From contig JABWDB010000035.1 of assembly GCA_019614645.1 (NCBI GenBank), positions 620,001-684,000 of the forward strand: a stretch of 64,000 nucleotides of DNA, written 5' to 3'. Position numbers and translations under genes: made by a program. Positions 11,205-22,329 of the stretch are shown here, one piece after another (the stretch's first letter is position 1; each line of letters begins with the position of its first letter). The DNA comes from Stratiolaelaps scimitus (lineage: Eukaryota > Arthropoda > Arachnida > Mesostigmata > Laelapidae). The notes under the pieces are model-generated. The model ran no database searches. It was not told where the DNA came from and was given only the letters and a program-made list of their open reading frames with translations.

Positions 11205-12275
11205 GCAAAGCATCATCGCGATTCAAAGGGCTCTGGATTACGTTGTAAAGGCCATTGAGGCTTTCAAGGTTCTTAGACGAGTTGTCAATGCTAGCAAAAC
11301 GAAACTGGTTTTATTCCGCACACATCCGAGAATGGTTGATGTTCAGTTACCCGTGCTTGGGAGCTCACAGCTGGTCGTGTCCCAGACCGTCAAATGCCCG
11401 GGGTTAAACCTTCGCGAAATGCTGAAATGGCAGACTCATCGGACAGCCCTGGCATCCAAATGCTATGATATCATTGCAGCACAGAGGAGACTTAGAAAGA
11501 CGGGAGTCCCGCAAGAGGGTCTTATCTTGTTTGTAAGACTCTGCTGCTACCGTATCACCGGTCTGGGCAGGGGGCTATCTTCGAATATCCCGCCGAGCTC
11601 ATGTTATCCAGAACGATGCTCTTGGAGTTATATTTAGTTTAAGCCCCCTAACTTTTTGTGGGGAGTTTAGCCTTTACGCCTCGTACGAGCTCCCCCGGTT
11701 AGCAAAAAGTGACACAATGCGAGTCGCCCTGCTGGCGTTCAAGATGTCAAGGGTTCTGATTCCTCCGGGAAGCGTCTTCCCGCTCACTGATATCGCCAGC
11801 CGTTTTGATCGTCGCAAAACCATGTCTTTCTCTCTGGGAGGAATACGGGAATGCATGATACATATACGCGTTAGGCGGTTCATAGCCGACACTCGTGCGG
11901 GACTCACAAACCGCACTAAACCCGCGACACCCTCGTGTCCCCTCCGCCCTCAGACGGCTAGAAAGGCTTGCAGCATCACTTTGAATGTTCCACAGTGACT
12001 TTGAATGGTCCATCCAGGGCAGCATACAGTTTCACCGTTAGCTACTGGAGAGAGGCGTCAGATTCAGCAGCGCGTCATTAAATAAAGCGTGAATTATTAT
12101 TATTAATAAAACATGGATACCGTGTGTTGAGAACTCGGTGCCTACTACAGGTATACGTACAAACAATTACGTTCTCGTGTCCTCAACATTTGTGACACTT
12201 TTTTATCATTATTCTATTACGAGAACTTAATTGCATTGCTGTAATCGCAGTGCCGTCAATAAGCTATCATTTGTA
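11205..12275 (+). mobile_element. LINE-B copy 1 (CR1/L2-like), degenerate
   Basis: The translated sequence matches LINE-B copy 3 in order: IQRALDYVVKAIEAF, then NASKTKLVLFRTHP (palm/thumb), VKCPGLNLREMLKWQTH (equivalent to AKCLGLTLHENMRWQDH), CYDIIAAQRRLRKTGVP (equivalent to CYAVVANLRRLRERGIP), and MRVALLAFKMS (equivalent to HVALLAFKMS). At least two frameshifts and stops break it near 11570-11720. A segment matching the LINE-B 3' end (GAGAACTTAA to GTCAATAA) lies at 12221-12262. About 100 bp around 12005-12110, with its own AATAAA and (ATT)n, looks like added sequence. The 5' half of the RT is missing. Confidence 0.75.
11332..11998 (+). pseudogene. LINE-B reverse transcriptase C-terminal pseudogene, copy 1
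   Basis: Two frames carry the homology: 11332-11637, and 11717-11998 after a frameshift. The region covers the thumb and C-terminal part of a CR1/L2-like RT. The catalytic YADD block is not included. The stop at 11637 and the frameshift rule out a functional protein. Confidence 0.7.
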
Positions 12276-12279
12276 TTGC

Positions 12280-12892
12280 CTATATCATCGATCTGCCAAA
12301 AGCTGCCCTGCCAATTCGTTGTGTTATTTTCTAAATGGCGCACGACGTCATGAGACATGTATATAAAAAAAATGAGTAGAATTTTTTGAAAACAAAGACA
12401 TCTAATGTACGTATACGCAGTACTGTGTTGGAACAGACTTGTAAATGAAGGGGTCTTCATGGTTCACATGGATCCGATGGAAGATCCTGGCGACTGTCAA
12501 GCAGTACCCGATTAACAATTAGCTCCTTCAAGGGAATATTGGTTCAATGACGGCGGAAGTATCGTTTAAAAATAAGTAATGGTGACAATAACACCAATTG
12601 GTAAGTACAGAAAATAGCTTCATATAGTAGAAAAAGATTTATTCCAACGCTGGAGTTAATTTACGATTTATATACAAGCACGCAATTAGGTGTGACTTCT
12701 ATCACAAGGTCAAACCTAGTTCGGTCCACAATCAGCCGCAGCGAAAACACCTCTCGGGCTCAGTATGATAATCATGAACCCTTTTGAAAAGCCAATCGAA
12801 TCATGTTTGGCCACATTACACTATGCTTTCTCAGTTCTCACGGAACAGGCGAATCGCGGATAACACAATTGTATTGTAATCCATTCGATCAC

Positions 12893-12937
<45 letters not shown>

Positions 12938-13660
12938 TATATCTAGCGAAAGACGAAGTGTTGTCCAGAGAAAACGCTCTCCATTGTTTCGGGGTGTCGT
13001 GTTTTGGCTGTCGGCCAAAATGTCTAGACGTTATCCTTGTACCGCAAGTACGGTGCTACGGTGTGTCGGTGCCGACGAATCAATATGTCGAACAACGCCA
13101 CCCATGGCCAATAATGCATTTGCTCCCGCAAATAGCACGCCACTACCACGAAGGGTAATACTCTCATATGGTGGCAGCGTCCGAGATAATATCACTGTGT
13201 ATGAACTACCACAGCGTACTGTGACGGCGCTCTCGGCGCTCCCTACGACTCTGTCGAGGGTGTCGAAGTCATCGCAGCTGGAGCACGATGGTAACGAAGT
13301 GTCTATTTCAACTGAAGATGCACTCCCGCCTATTCTATAATAGCAAATCGCATATAGGGAAATAGATCGACTACATTGCCTACACTTGATCCTTCTCCTG
13401 ACGCCTACTGAGACCCATTGTGACGGTAGTCCATGAGGACATAGTTTTCTTAACTACAGCGTGCGATCACAACCCCTCAGATAAGCTTTTGCGTTGCGAG
13501 GAGTTACCCGATTTGTAGACCAAGAGCCAAACCGAACCCTCTTCAACCCTCTGGCTGATGTCCAGCACTGTTCCCCTGTCGTAGAATGGCACAATGGTCA
13601 CTATGACAAACAATAAATATCAAAATCGTATCCGGAGTACGAGCGATGGTTTTTGTCATG
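12280..13660. other. Unannotated stretch with a (CA)n/(TA)n microsatellite
   Basis: A compound (CA)n(TA)n tract runs from about 12893 to 12935. Open frames at 12958-13340 on the plus strand look compositional. No gene or repeat family recognised. Confidence 0.35.
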
Positions 13661-13668
13661 TCCGTTTC

Positions 13669-13716
13669 GCAGCCTGTATGATTCTGCTGGCCGGCCAGCA
13701 GAATCACTCAGGCTGC
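13669..13716. repeat. Palindrome with a perfect 26-bp core
   Basis: The core GATTCTGCTGGCC and its exact reverse complement meet at 13692/13693 with no loop (13680-13705). Outer arms GCAGCCTG (13669-13676) and CAGGCTGC (13709-13716) also pair, across a 3-nt mismatch on each side. Confidence 0.95.
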
Positions 13717-14094
13717 GGGACGAAATCATCTATTGTACATCGCAGTAAGTGGATACGTACATGCTAGAATGTTGCATCGTCTCGAGAGGCTGCCGACTGC
13801 TTACGATATGGCGCTTGGTGGTGCACAATCATTCATAACCTAATTACCCATCGTCTGTCCAGTGCAAGCTTAAGTGAAGGTAGACGTCCAACCATATTTG
13901 TCAACTTGTTTATTCCGACATGTTGCCCATAACACATTCTATCGGGCCCTCTGTCGTGTGCACAAAATAAAATACGAATTTAATTCGAATGTATTTCTGC
14001 GATTATAGATGTTGCACAGCGATATATCATAAGTGAGCTCGATACAGAGCCCTCCTAAGCTCGCCATACACTTGTCGTTGTATGGTTTCATTTC

Positions 14095-14144
14095 ATTAGT
14101 GGTTTATTTTCGGAACCGCAGTTTCACAATGCTTAAGTTCTCGC
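14095..14144 (-). repeat. Solo LINE-B/SINE-1 3'-end segment
   Basis: Read on the minus strand it gives GAGAACTTAAGCATTG, then TGCGGTTCCG, then AATAAACC, matching the end of LINE-B copy 3. A run of A/T precedes it. This is probably a strongly 5'-truncated insertion. Confidence 0.6.
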
Positions 14145-14181
14145 AAAAAAAAAAATTGAATAAAAGGTGTATATAAAACAA

Positions 14182-14285
14182 GGTCAGGATAATTTGACTT
14201 ATAAAACGGTCAGGATAATCTGAGTTACAACGTGGTCAGGATAGTCTGAGACATATCGTGACCAGGATAACATAAGGTTATCATT
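14182..14285 (+). repeat. Minisatellite, four 26-bp units
   Basis: Units begin at 14182, 14208, 14234 and 14260, exactly 26 bp apart. Each starts GGTCAGGATA (the last GACCAGGATA) and continues A-TCTGAG-TAT-A. Copies differ at a few positions, so the array is not newly formed. Confidence 0.9.
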
Positions 14286-14289
14286 GTTG

Positions 14290-16110
14290 TTATTATTATT
14301 ATCGTCCAAATTCGTATTCAGTCACAGCACCGAAATAATGCAATTACTTGCTAATAGTCGGATTGAGGCATTTATCAAGGGTGGAAATCCTCAGCGTCTC
14401 TCGCTATAATCACTTCCACTGTATGCGTTGACGCTCCCACGTTTTTGAGCATTTTTACGATCTTCACCTCATTTTGTAAAGTTGTTGAACCCAGAACGCT
14501 GTTGAGGGATACCTCCCAGTACTCTCGAGCATGTAGAAGTAAACGGCGCCGAGTTGTCGTAAGTTTATGCGCCACAGAAAGATACCTTTATTCTGAGAAG
14601 ACCTGATCTGACTGAAAAGGCCTACATTTCTCGTTTAACTCTCGAGGGCGTTAAATGTAGAGCAGATTTCCTTCTAATCCGGTATGATGTCGGGCAGGTT
14701 GCTCTATTCTCTGCAAGCTTCTCCCCAAGTTTGTCAGTAGATTGTTCCTCAAATGTAGGAGGAATTTGAAAATGATGTACAATGCGCAATCTTGTGGACA
14801 AGAATGATTATTCGTATAAAGGGCTACTTTACAAGTGCACGATATGGACAGTTCACGTGCTATTCACAGCGTACCATAGTGGTCGAACTACACAGCACTT
14901 TTGAGACTGCACTATCAGAGCAAACGGAGCCAATGATGAAGCTGCATAACACGGCCCTCTGAGGGCCCAGTTCGGCAACGCGTCTAATGATCGAAAGCCC
15001 TCGCGTCATGAAAACATTGCAAGGGCCCGCGGGCAGGAGGCCGACGTGTCAGAAGCACGCCGTTCCTATCTCAAATGTTCCCTCAATCTTCTTCTACGTC
15101 TTTACTCTGATGCCCACGAGATGTTTGCTAATTCCCTGTGCGTGTTCACTTGCTTACCCTCGGGCGTTGATTCAGCTCGCTCCAAACCTCTAAAGCCGCA
15201 CACTATCAATAGATAGCGTACAGGAATAAGTTATTAATAACTTCTACGTATACATACATACACACACACACACATATACAACGACAGATGGGTTCGGATC
15301 TATTTAATGACGTTGTGTGATCCGACTGTGTGATCCTTTATGCGGCTTCTCTAGCACCGAATACTGCAACTACCGCAACCATCCGCTTGCCGAACTATTT
15401 GACGCTGCCGTCGAAATGCTCGGACGGAGCTGCTGCTGCTGCTGCCTCCACACCCACTATATTCATAACGCAATACTGATGCCAAAACTGTTGTAGTTAG
15501 CCGACCAACTACAGCAGCATTGCTCCGCAGATCAGAGGCATGCGCTTGTCCCAGATGCCTATTATTGTACGCTGCACTCGTCAGAGTCGGTGGAGTAAGT
15601 GGAGATGGCACGTGAGCGTCCACGTCGATCTACCGACGCGTCAGCCCCTCCTTTGGCGAAGGGGAACATCGGGCGGGGATGGTGGACTCGACCCGATTGT
15701 ATGCTCAATACCAACAGGAGTGAGATCAGGGTTGACAAGACATGACACGACACCGCGTGACAGAGACGTACCCACTTTTGATGAGGGGAACGGGAGCGAC
15801 GAGCTTGCGTTTCGCGCACAGGCAGGCAGGCAGGCACACATAGCAGAGAATCGCGCGGTTGTGACATCGTCCCGTAGGATTAGCTCCACTGTCTCATGCC
15901 TCGTGGTGCACGACCGAAACAACTGACGCGAGGATGAACGATGAAGACAAAGTTAAAAGTGGAGCTCCTTTTCGAAGGAGCTGTAGCCGATTATTGCTGA
16001 CAGTGGCAAGACTCGAATTAGCTCTGCGTTTATCCCGCGGTTTGCTTCGTGGTCTGATAGACTGGTGTGCAATTCAGATTTGTTAATTAACATGAAGAGT
16101 TTCAGAGTAT

Positions 16111-16141
<31 letters not shown>

Positions 16142-16190
16142 CATATATAATATAATAGTAAATGACAATCTTAGCTCATTGGGGAGGTGG
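14290..16190. other. Unannotated stretch with a GC-rich patch
   Basis: Contains (CA)n at 15256-15275, (CTG)5 at about 15430-15445 and a GC-rich patch at 15340-15900 with contradictory open frames on both strands, plus (TA)n at 16117-16149. No coding gene is supported. The GC-rich patch may be a 5' exon or promoter. Confidence 0.3.
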
Positions 16191-16760
16191 CCGACAGGTG
16201 CGCCCGAAGGGATCCTGTGTAGGTACTCTACCATTTTGCATATTCATTCCTGACATTAAAGAAGTTACTCTTAGAGGCATATGTCATAAACTGTATGTTG
16301 ATGACCTCAAATTACACGGTTATAGTGATACTCGGGAAGTATTGCAATACTAATATATTGAAGCGGTGTCAAAGTGGTGTAACAAACACACTAATATCTG
16401 TAGCTAAGTGTGCGATCCTATAATCTAGACAGATAGATAAGGTCGCACGCACAACAAAATGGCTCAACCAACCCTACAACATAGACCATCCGCGATCTCG
16501 GCGTAATTGTTAGCCCCGTTCTACACCTCAATAAACACGTCACTGAGGTTGTCATCAAGCCCACACACCCTAAATGCAACACTACTTTTCGCTGTTTCGT
16601 TGTTAAGTCGATTCATACATAACACTGTGCAATAGTAGTCTAGTTATACCAACGTCTTTATACTGTTTGGAAACATGGAGACCATACGTTAAAAAAGGCA
16701 TATAGATATGCACTTCATTAGGTGAAGGGGAAACTCATACGCAGGGTCAGTGATGTCCCT
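16190..16760 (+). mobile_element. LINE-A copy 2, heavily decayed
   Basis: Translation gives RPKGSCVGTLPFCIFIPDIK, then HKLYVDDLKLHG, then EAVSKWCNKHTNICS, then IRDLGVIVSPVLHLNKHVTE, then a degenerate W-PY-KK-I block near 16670-16700. The order matches LINE-A copy 1 (PSGVPQGSCLEPTLFCIYI, HKLYADDLKLYG, DAISRWCSNNDIRS, IRDLGVMVSPDLDFNLHITQ). The catalytic YADD reads YVDD here, and several stops and frameshifts are present. Confidence 0.75.
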
Positions 16761-16769
16761 GAGAGGACG

Positions 16770-17655
16770 GGCAGTGTACATATATTACGTAATCAAAGAA
16801 ATATAAAAGGCTCGTCCACCGGCGTATTTGCACACTACGCCCACTTCAATGAGGGCCCCCCACGCCCCCCCCCGGCTCAAAAGGAATGAAGTACCTATTA
16901 TATTGTATTATAACACGTTTTGAACACAAAGCCCCTTTACCTTGATCTCAGATTAACTTTTGATTGACACACGCCCCCTTTGTGTCGTGTGTGGATCGAA
17001 TCGTTGAGACGGACGACTGCAAGCTGGCGACTGCTTCAATTAGACGAAGCTGAATTTGCGAACGCTGCTATCGACTCTGCCGAAGGGCTTGTGCTAGTTA
17101 CGATAAGAACACTGACCCACGAAAATCCATTCGTAATACCCATTATGCACTGATCGAATCAACGCATCGGCGGCTCTAGCAACTAGCAGTATCCTCAGCA
17201 GATATGTTGAAGTAAAGTTGAGCGTGACCTGTTCTACGATAGAGAACAGGTGATTTTTCTACGCGTTCCAGTAGAATCAGCCCAAGGAACGACCCCATGA
17301 AATACTATTATATAGCGGAACGATGATATCGAACAACAAATGCCCGCTCATATGACTGTCCCAGCAATCATCTAGAATGTGGCAACAAAAGCGAACTGTA
17401 CAGTGCAAATTCCCTACGATTCGTTAGTCGTGCTAATTACATCCAACCTAACCATTCTGCATATATCCGATCTGCTCTGGGCCTATTGGGTACGCGAGTG
17501 AGCGAGTAACTGTGGCGGTAGACCGTTTGCTCAAGGGTAGTCCGAATGAGTCCAATTAGCAACTTGTACACTCGGCGTAGACTTGAACAGTTTTGTGTGT
17601 GTGTTTTTTTTGTTACTCGATAGGGACAATGTTCTCTCTATGTCAATTTGTTACT
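16770..17655. other. Unannotated stretch
   Basis: No gene recognised. A poly(C) run lies near 16860-16872 and a small 9-bp-arm hairpin at 17226-17250. Confidence 0.35.
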
Positions 17656-17659
17656 TGGC

Positions 17660-17834
17660 TAAATTAAATTTTCCGGGCTGACGCACATTGAAACGTTCGC
17701 GGAACTGCTTTCGGCATTGCTTCATAAGACGCGACCCTTAAATACAAACGTGCAGCGGCCGGCATCGAACCTGTACAGCTAGGAATCTCCTCTGATTAGT
17801 AGGCGCACTCGAATGCACCGCGCCACTGGGCCGC
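17660..17834 (-). mobile_element. SINE-3, full-length copy with tRNA-like head
   Basis: On the minus strand it starts GCGGCCCAGTGGCG, a box A match, and continues through GTGCATTCGAGTGCGCC to a box B match, CAGGTTCGATGCC, about 50 nt downstream. The head ends GGCCGC, which can pair with the first bases like an acceptor stem. A body follows: TTTAAGGGTCGCGTCTTATG, then GCAATGCCGAAAGCAGTTCC, then GCGTCAGCCCGGAAAATTTA. Body matches occur at 57902-57988, 30550-30617 and about 28531-28577. This architecture defines a tRNA-derived SINE transcribed by RNA polymerase III. Confidence 0.8.
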
Positions 17835-18820
17835 AATTTCCCGCCATCCAACACGCACTTAGTCATCTATGGGCATTTTATTATTTGACATATATCGAAA
17901 GGGATTTGATTTTGTGAAAGCATAGGTCACCAGCGGCAATACAATAACGGCAGACAAACACAATCGACAAAACAGCATCCCCTATGAACCCTATTATCCA
18001 CCTCGAATATCCACCATATTTTCACTATTTCACAACGAAATATTTTCCAGCCGCGACACGCGATGTTCTCTCGCGCAGTACACGCGCACGAGGTGTGTGC
18101 GTGGTACATCACATTATTCGCTGCCGACTGCGGCGAGGCATTCAGCAGCATCCGGGACAGAGCGGGCCCCCAGACATCGGTGTCTATACGAATCAAACAG
18201 CGTGCCGTAGTCGTCATAGGCGGACCCGTGAAGATTACATGGGCGGCCAGCGGAGGGCCGATACATAACAACGAAGATGAGAGATCCGAAACAACAAGAG
18301 ATCGGGGTTCGAGGCCAGCGCCGAGGGGAGAGAGGGCGTGCGGGACGATGTAAATTATCGAAAATCGTACCGAGCAAAGATTTCCGATAGTCGCGAGTGG
18401 TGTGTCCCTCGATGTCTTTTGTATCATTGGTGTGTCTTGTATGGATTCAGCTATCAGACACGATTATGCCACTGGTAGGGATGTACACCACTGATTACTA
18501 ATGTGAATTAACCCCTCCGTATCACCGCTATGCTATTAGAGCTTCGTATCGTCGTCGGCGGTTGTGTTTGCCACCTCCCCGACCATCTGTCGTCCGCAGT
18601 CGTAGACGGCGAATTGCGATAAGTCATGCTTACTGCTAGTTGCAGTAACAATGCAGTATTGCTCACCCCCAAGCCAATGCGGTTCGGGCAGCACCGAGGA
18701 AAGTGGCCCGAAATAATCGTGAATATCCCATCGCGCGATCGCATCCTGATGCGACAAAGGAACGCTTTTGCAGCTGTGCAATGCTTGGATTTTCTTCTCT
18801 TAGACGATTTTATTAGAGAA
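17835..18820. other. GC-rich patch and unannotated DNA
   Basis: 18040-18340 is GC-rich with contradictory open frames on both strands (the longest is 166 codons, minus strand, 17927-18427) and a box-B-like GGGGTTCGAGGCC near 18304. No recognisable protein domain. Confidence 0.3.
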
Positions 18821-18825
18821 ATGGT

Positions 18826-19091
18826 AATGAAGAAGAAGAGAAGTCGATAATTTTCATCGTTTTCAAACGTATTAGCTACGTAGAGTCCTCTAGGACGGGA
18901 GTGACATACATTGGTCAGCGATCTCCGGCGTCTTAACGAGCGGGAGAAAAACTTGGCCGCATAGACATAGCAACAGTTCATTGAGACTTCAAATAGTTTC
19001 ACTTGTTTTCAACGTATCATTGATTGGAGCTTATATCTTCAAAAGGACATGCTTAACAGTACTAAAATGAGTACCATCAAATGAATTGTCA
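18826..19091 (+). repeat. Left arm of a long inverted repeat
   Basis: This arm pairs with 19322-19569. Shared landmarks include ATTTTCATCGTTTTCAAACG, TATTAGCTACGTAG, ACATTGGTCAGCGAT, TATCATTGATTGGAGCTTAT and AATGAGTACCATC. Identity looks high at both ends, with a weaker middle near 18925-18985. The homology also shows as shared peptide text (YVANTFENDENYRL) when the two arms are read on opposite strands. Confidence 0.93.
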
Positions 19092-19190
19092 CATTTCTAA
19101 CCGCCGCTGCTGCTTAATGTCATAAACACGTAAGTGTGTTGGCATTATTTGCCGTTGTCAATGAAGGTCGTCCGACGCAGATCAGCCGAG

Positions 19191-19300
19191 GTAAGGTAAG
19201 GGTAAGGTAAATGTTTATTGGTTTATTAAAGGAGCTGCAATTTTGCAATACTTAAGCTCTGTTATATGTCACGCAGCGGGGCTCGAACCCACGCCCTCTA
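19191..19300 (-). mobile_element. SINE-1 copy inside the inverted-repeat loop
   Basis: Read on the minus strand: box-B-like GGGTTCGAGCCCCGC, then GTGACATATA, AGAGCTTAAGTATTG, TTGCAGCTCCTTTAATAAAC, and a (TTACC/TTACCC)n tail. It matches the plus-strand copy at 61293-61391 nearly base for base. It lies in the 230-bp loop between the two inverted arms. Confidence 0.85.
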
Positions 19301-19321
19301 ATAATGGAAATAATTAATTGA

Positions 19322-19569
19322 TGACAATTCATCGGATGGTACTCATTTCAGTACTGTCAAGCATATCCTTTTGAAGATATAAGCTCCAATCAATGATACG
19401 TGAAACGATTTGAAGCCTGAATGTACTCTTGCTATGCTCTATGCGGTCAAGTGTCCCTCCCTCGCCCTCATCGCTGACCAATGTAAGTCACCCCTGTCTT
19501 AAGGGACGCTACGTAGCTAATACGTTTGAAAACGATGAAAATTATAGACTTCCTTCTTCTTCTTCTTTA
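19322..19569 (-). repeat. Right arm of a long inverted repeat
   Basis: Reverse complement of 18826-19091, with short indels and substitutions. With the loop the whole structure is about 745 bp. Transcribed, it would form a hairpin of roughly 250 bp. Confidence 0.93.
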
Positions 19570-21280
19570 ACAGGCCTGATTTGTCATCTAACTCTGGATG
19601 CTTGTGTCTGCTGATTCCCAAGAGTCTTACAAAAGCCACTTTAGTTTAAGCAACCGGTTCAAACGATTGTCTCCATAACCGAATCGGGCTATCCGAAACG
19701 GGATGGTATTGTTAACGGCACCAAGTGTCAAATATTGATGCACTCGAATGGAGTTACCACCATTATCGACGTTACTAGGCTTCTGGCGACTCTACTAAGC
19801 TATATACTATTTGTATTCCATGGCTTCGACAGCTGTTTGTGCTAATATGTTTAGCACCAAATTTAACAATAGGCACAAGAATAACCAAGTAGTTAGATTT
19901 CTGCATTATTTCCAATTATTTTGGACTAAAAGAGAATCAGGCGTTAAGTAACTCGAGAGGATTAACCTTCGCACGACCAACCTCAAGCCTTTTCTCCCGC
20001 TGTACCTAAGCGATGAACAGTTTTTCGTCAATTCTTAGACTGCCTTGATACTTTACGTATGCATTGAGTTCGTGATTCTAAACACTTACCAGGTACTATT
20101 GCACTAACTAGATAACAACGTAATCAGTCATAAAGTAAATTGCTTCTGCAATCGTTTGCTCATTGAATAGATCTCGCTACAGTGTCTACCACCGGGGCGG
20201 CCCCTCGACTTGAGCCACTGGGGCTCAACACTGTTGGCAACTCGACTCGTTTTCCCCATGGAAATAGCGACCATGAGTGGAGATTCGATTGGGTTAAACG
20301 AAGAATTTGCATGGAGCTCGGTGGGTCGTTCGGGTAAGCGGAACACAAGAAAAGGCTAAGAAAAAACATTGAGACGCCGCAACCAAGAATCCCGTGGGGG
20401 CTGTTTGGAAACTGAGTGGAGTGACTCTTATAGGAGAGCCTCGAAGAAAAACGGCGCATACGTAGCGACAGTGTGTGTGTGTGTTGTGGGTGTGTTTGTG
20501 TGTGCGTGTGAGCGTGCATTGAAGAAACGGGGGAGTTCTTCGCAGAAACAGCCCAGCTGCGGGTTTCGAGGAGCGATATGCCGACTGTTGGTTGGCAACC
20601 GACTACGAAAGGAAAAACATTGTATAATAGAAAGCCCCCAGGGGTGGTACCGATCGAAAGAAACGCTTCTTTCCCCACGGCGAAATAAAGACCTCTTACG
20701 AGCTCTGTTCGAGCAAAGTTACGGCGGCAATGGCCGAGATGTATGCTGGCTCGGAAAGTTAGCTTCCGATAAGTAACTGTGGAAGATGTGTGGTGCCCGT
20801 GGCTTGGCTTGGACACACCTCACCCCCCGACGGAAGAAATGCACTAAGCGATACCGGGAAGGGCGGTGCTGTTGAACATCGACCACAGTTCCAGAAGGGT
20901 GGGCGGTCACGGTGTTATTCTGCATGTCAGCATGGCAACAACCCCTCCTCTTGTTTTTGAGAAAATCAATAGTAACCGATACGACGCGCAGCTTGAGATG
21001 GATTCTCCTATTGGAAGCTGACTTATTACACTTAACGAAGGTGGTTTGCAATGTAATGTTACTGGGTAACGCCTCCACAGATACTTGTTTTCTTTATTAA
21101 CAAATAAGGCCATTGACAGATTAGTAAGCTTTCGTTGAATTTCGAAGTGGAAACAGTTTGGAGGGGTCCTGTCCCACAGGTCAACGGTGGCTTCAACGGG
21201 CCGTCAATTGTCGAGGTCCTAAGCAATGTTCATTCTCTTACTCACTTTAAATTGCTTTGTATCTTTTGAAAGAATCAACG
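19570..21280. other. Unannotated stretch with GT-rich tract
   Basis: A GT-rich repeat lies at about 20469-20520. The long minus-strand frame 20160-20816 (218 codons) spans this repeat and encodes His-Thr runs, so I take it as compositional. No gene recognised. Confidence 0.3.
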
Positions 21281-21286
21281 GATCCT

Positions 21287-22190
21287 AATCAAGATAGCGT
21301 TCTTCGATTTTGGTGACCCTGGCCCATCGATCAGGTAGACCGATGTGAATGCCGTAGCGGAAAAAGATTCAGTCAATCCAGGCAATTTCGGACCTTTGCT
21401 TCTATAGTGAAGCTCTTCCGCCGCTGGCCGTGCGCCATGAGTAGGTGGTAATCGGATAAAGTAATGCCTGGGCTATACGTCGTCGTGCACGAAAGAGTTT
21501 CCCAGCCAAAATCGATTACAATTCGGCCATTGCCAAAGCAGCATGGGCCCTAGCGTTGTTACATTGCAATATCATTTTGTGCGTCATCCTTTGACCCTCC
21601 GTGGCCGTTTTCTGTCGATTTCTCGGCTTACGTGGCTGGGTTGTCTTGTGTCTGAACGACCTGCGTTCGCCGCCTCATCAGGTTTTAGCAATTCGTAATA
21701 GAGTAATCCCTTCTGATCCCAACAAGTGCACAGCATTACCTTATGGCCAGGGATCCTGGATCTAATTGCGCCTTTTCGCTTTGGCCTTTTATCTAGAATA
21801 TACATTTCTCATCTCCCTTGAATATATATACATATATATATATTGCTACTGCTTTGTTTGTCAAGCGAGCAACAAACACAAATGATGTGACGGGTGCCAA
21901 CTGCATCTTCATTGAGTTCGTCTGACCTCCACTTTCCTTGTTGTTGAACCTTTCGCAGCGGGTGTATACGCCGCACAATAGTTGGATGCCGCACAATGAA
22001 TTACTTCCAGTTAAGCGGCAAGCTCTCGAATTGATTGGGACTCATTTTCATTCAAGAAATCTGATAATTCGTCGTCGACTATCTCTCGTGGCCGCCGGAA
22101 ACGTTGCTTGCACTGAAACCAATTTCGACAGACTTGATCTGACACTGCGGATTCCCCTCCCACGTCAATGCTGGTGGTCTCAGCCGCATT
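21287..22190 (-). pseudogene. mariner-family transposase pseudogene
   Basis: Pieces of a Tc1/mariner transposase follow in order on the minus strand: N-terminal DNA-binding part (VCRNWFQCKQ..RRPREIVDDELSDFL..QSIRELAA, about 22010-22145); first catalytic block GDEKCIF at about 21805-21825; WDQKGLLYYELLKPDE at about 21680-21730; second catalytic block CNNARAH at 21543-21563, where the usual HDNARPH aspartate is Asn; third block YSPGITLSDYHLL at about 21440-21475, Asp kept; and the tail WARVTKIEERYLD near 21290. Stops, frameshifts and a (TA)n insert at 21820-21842 break it. It once cut and pasted a TA-targeted element; it is now inactive. Confidence 0.85.
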
Positions 22191-22329
22191 TCTACCAGCA
22201 TAAAAATAGTGAAGATGACGACTCGGTCGGATATGATCGTTTTTCAACTTTATATTCAAAGTCATCTTAGGCGACTGCTCTGATTGCACGCAGCCAAAAT
22301 ATAGAGAGATGGTCTGTTGCGGAAGTGAT

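Noticed and set aside
20160..20816. 218-codon open frame on the minus strand
   Set aside because: It runs through a GT-rich microsatellite (His-Thr repeats) and overlaps an equally open plus-strand frame.
21668..21690. CTGATGAG-like text hinting at a hammerhead ribozyme
   Set aside because: It is the mariner codons for PDE on the minus strand, and no matching GAAA core or helices were found.
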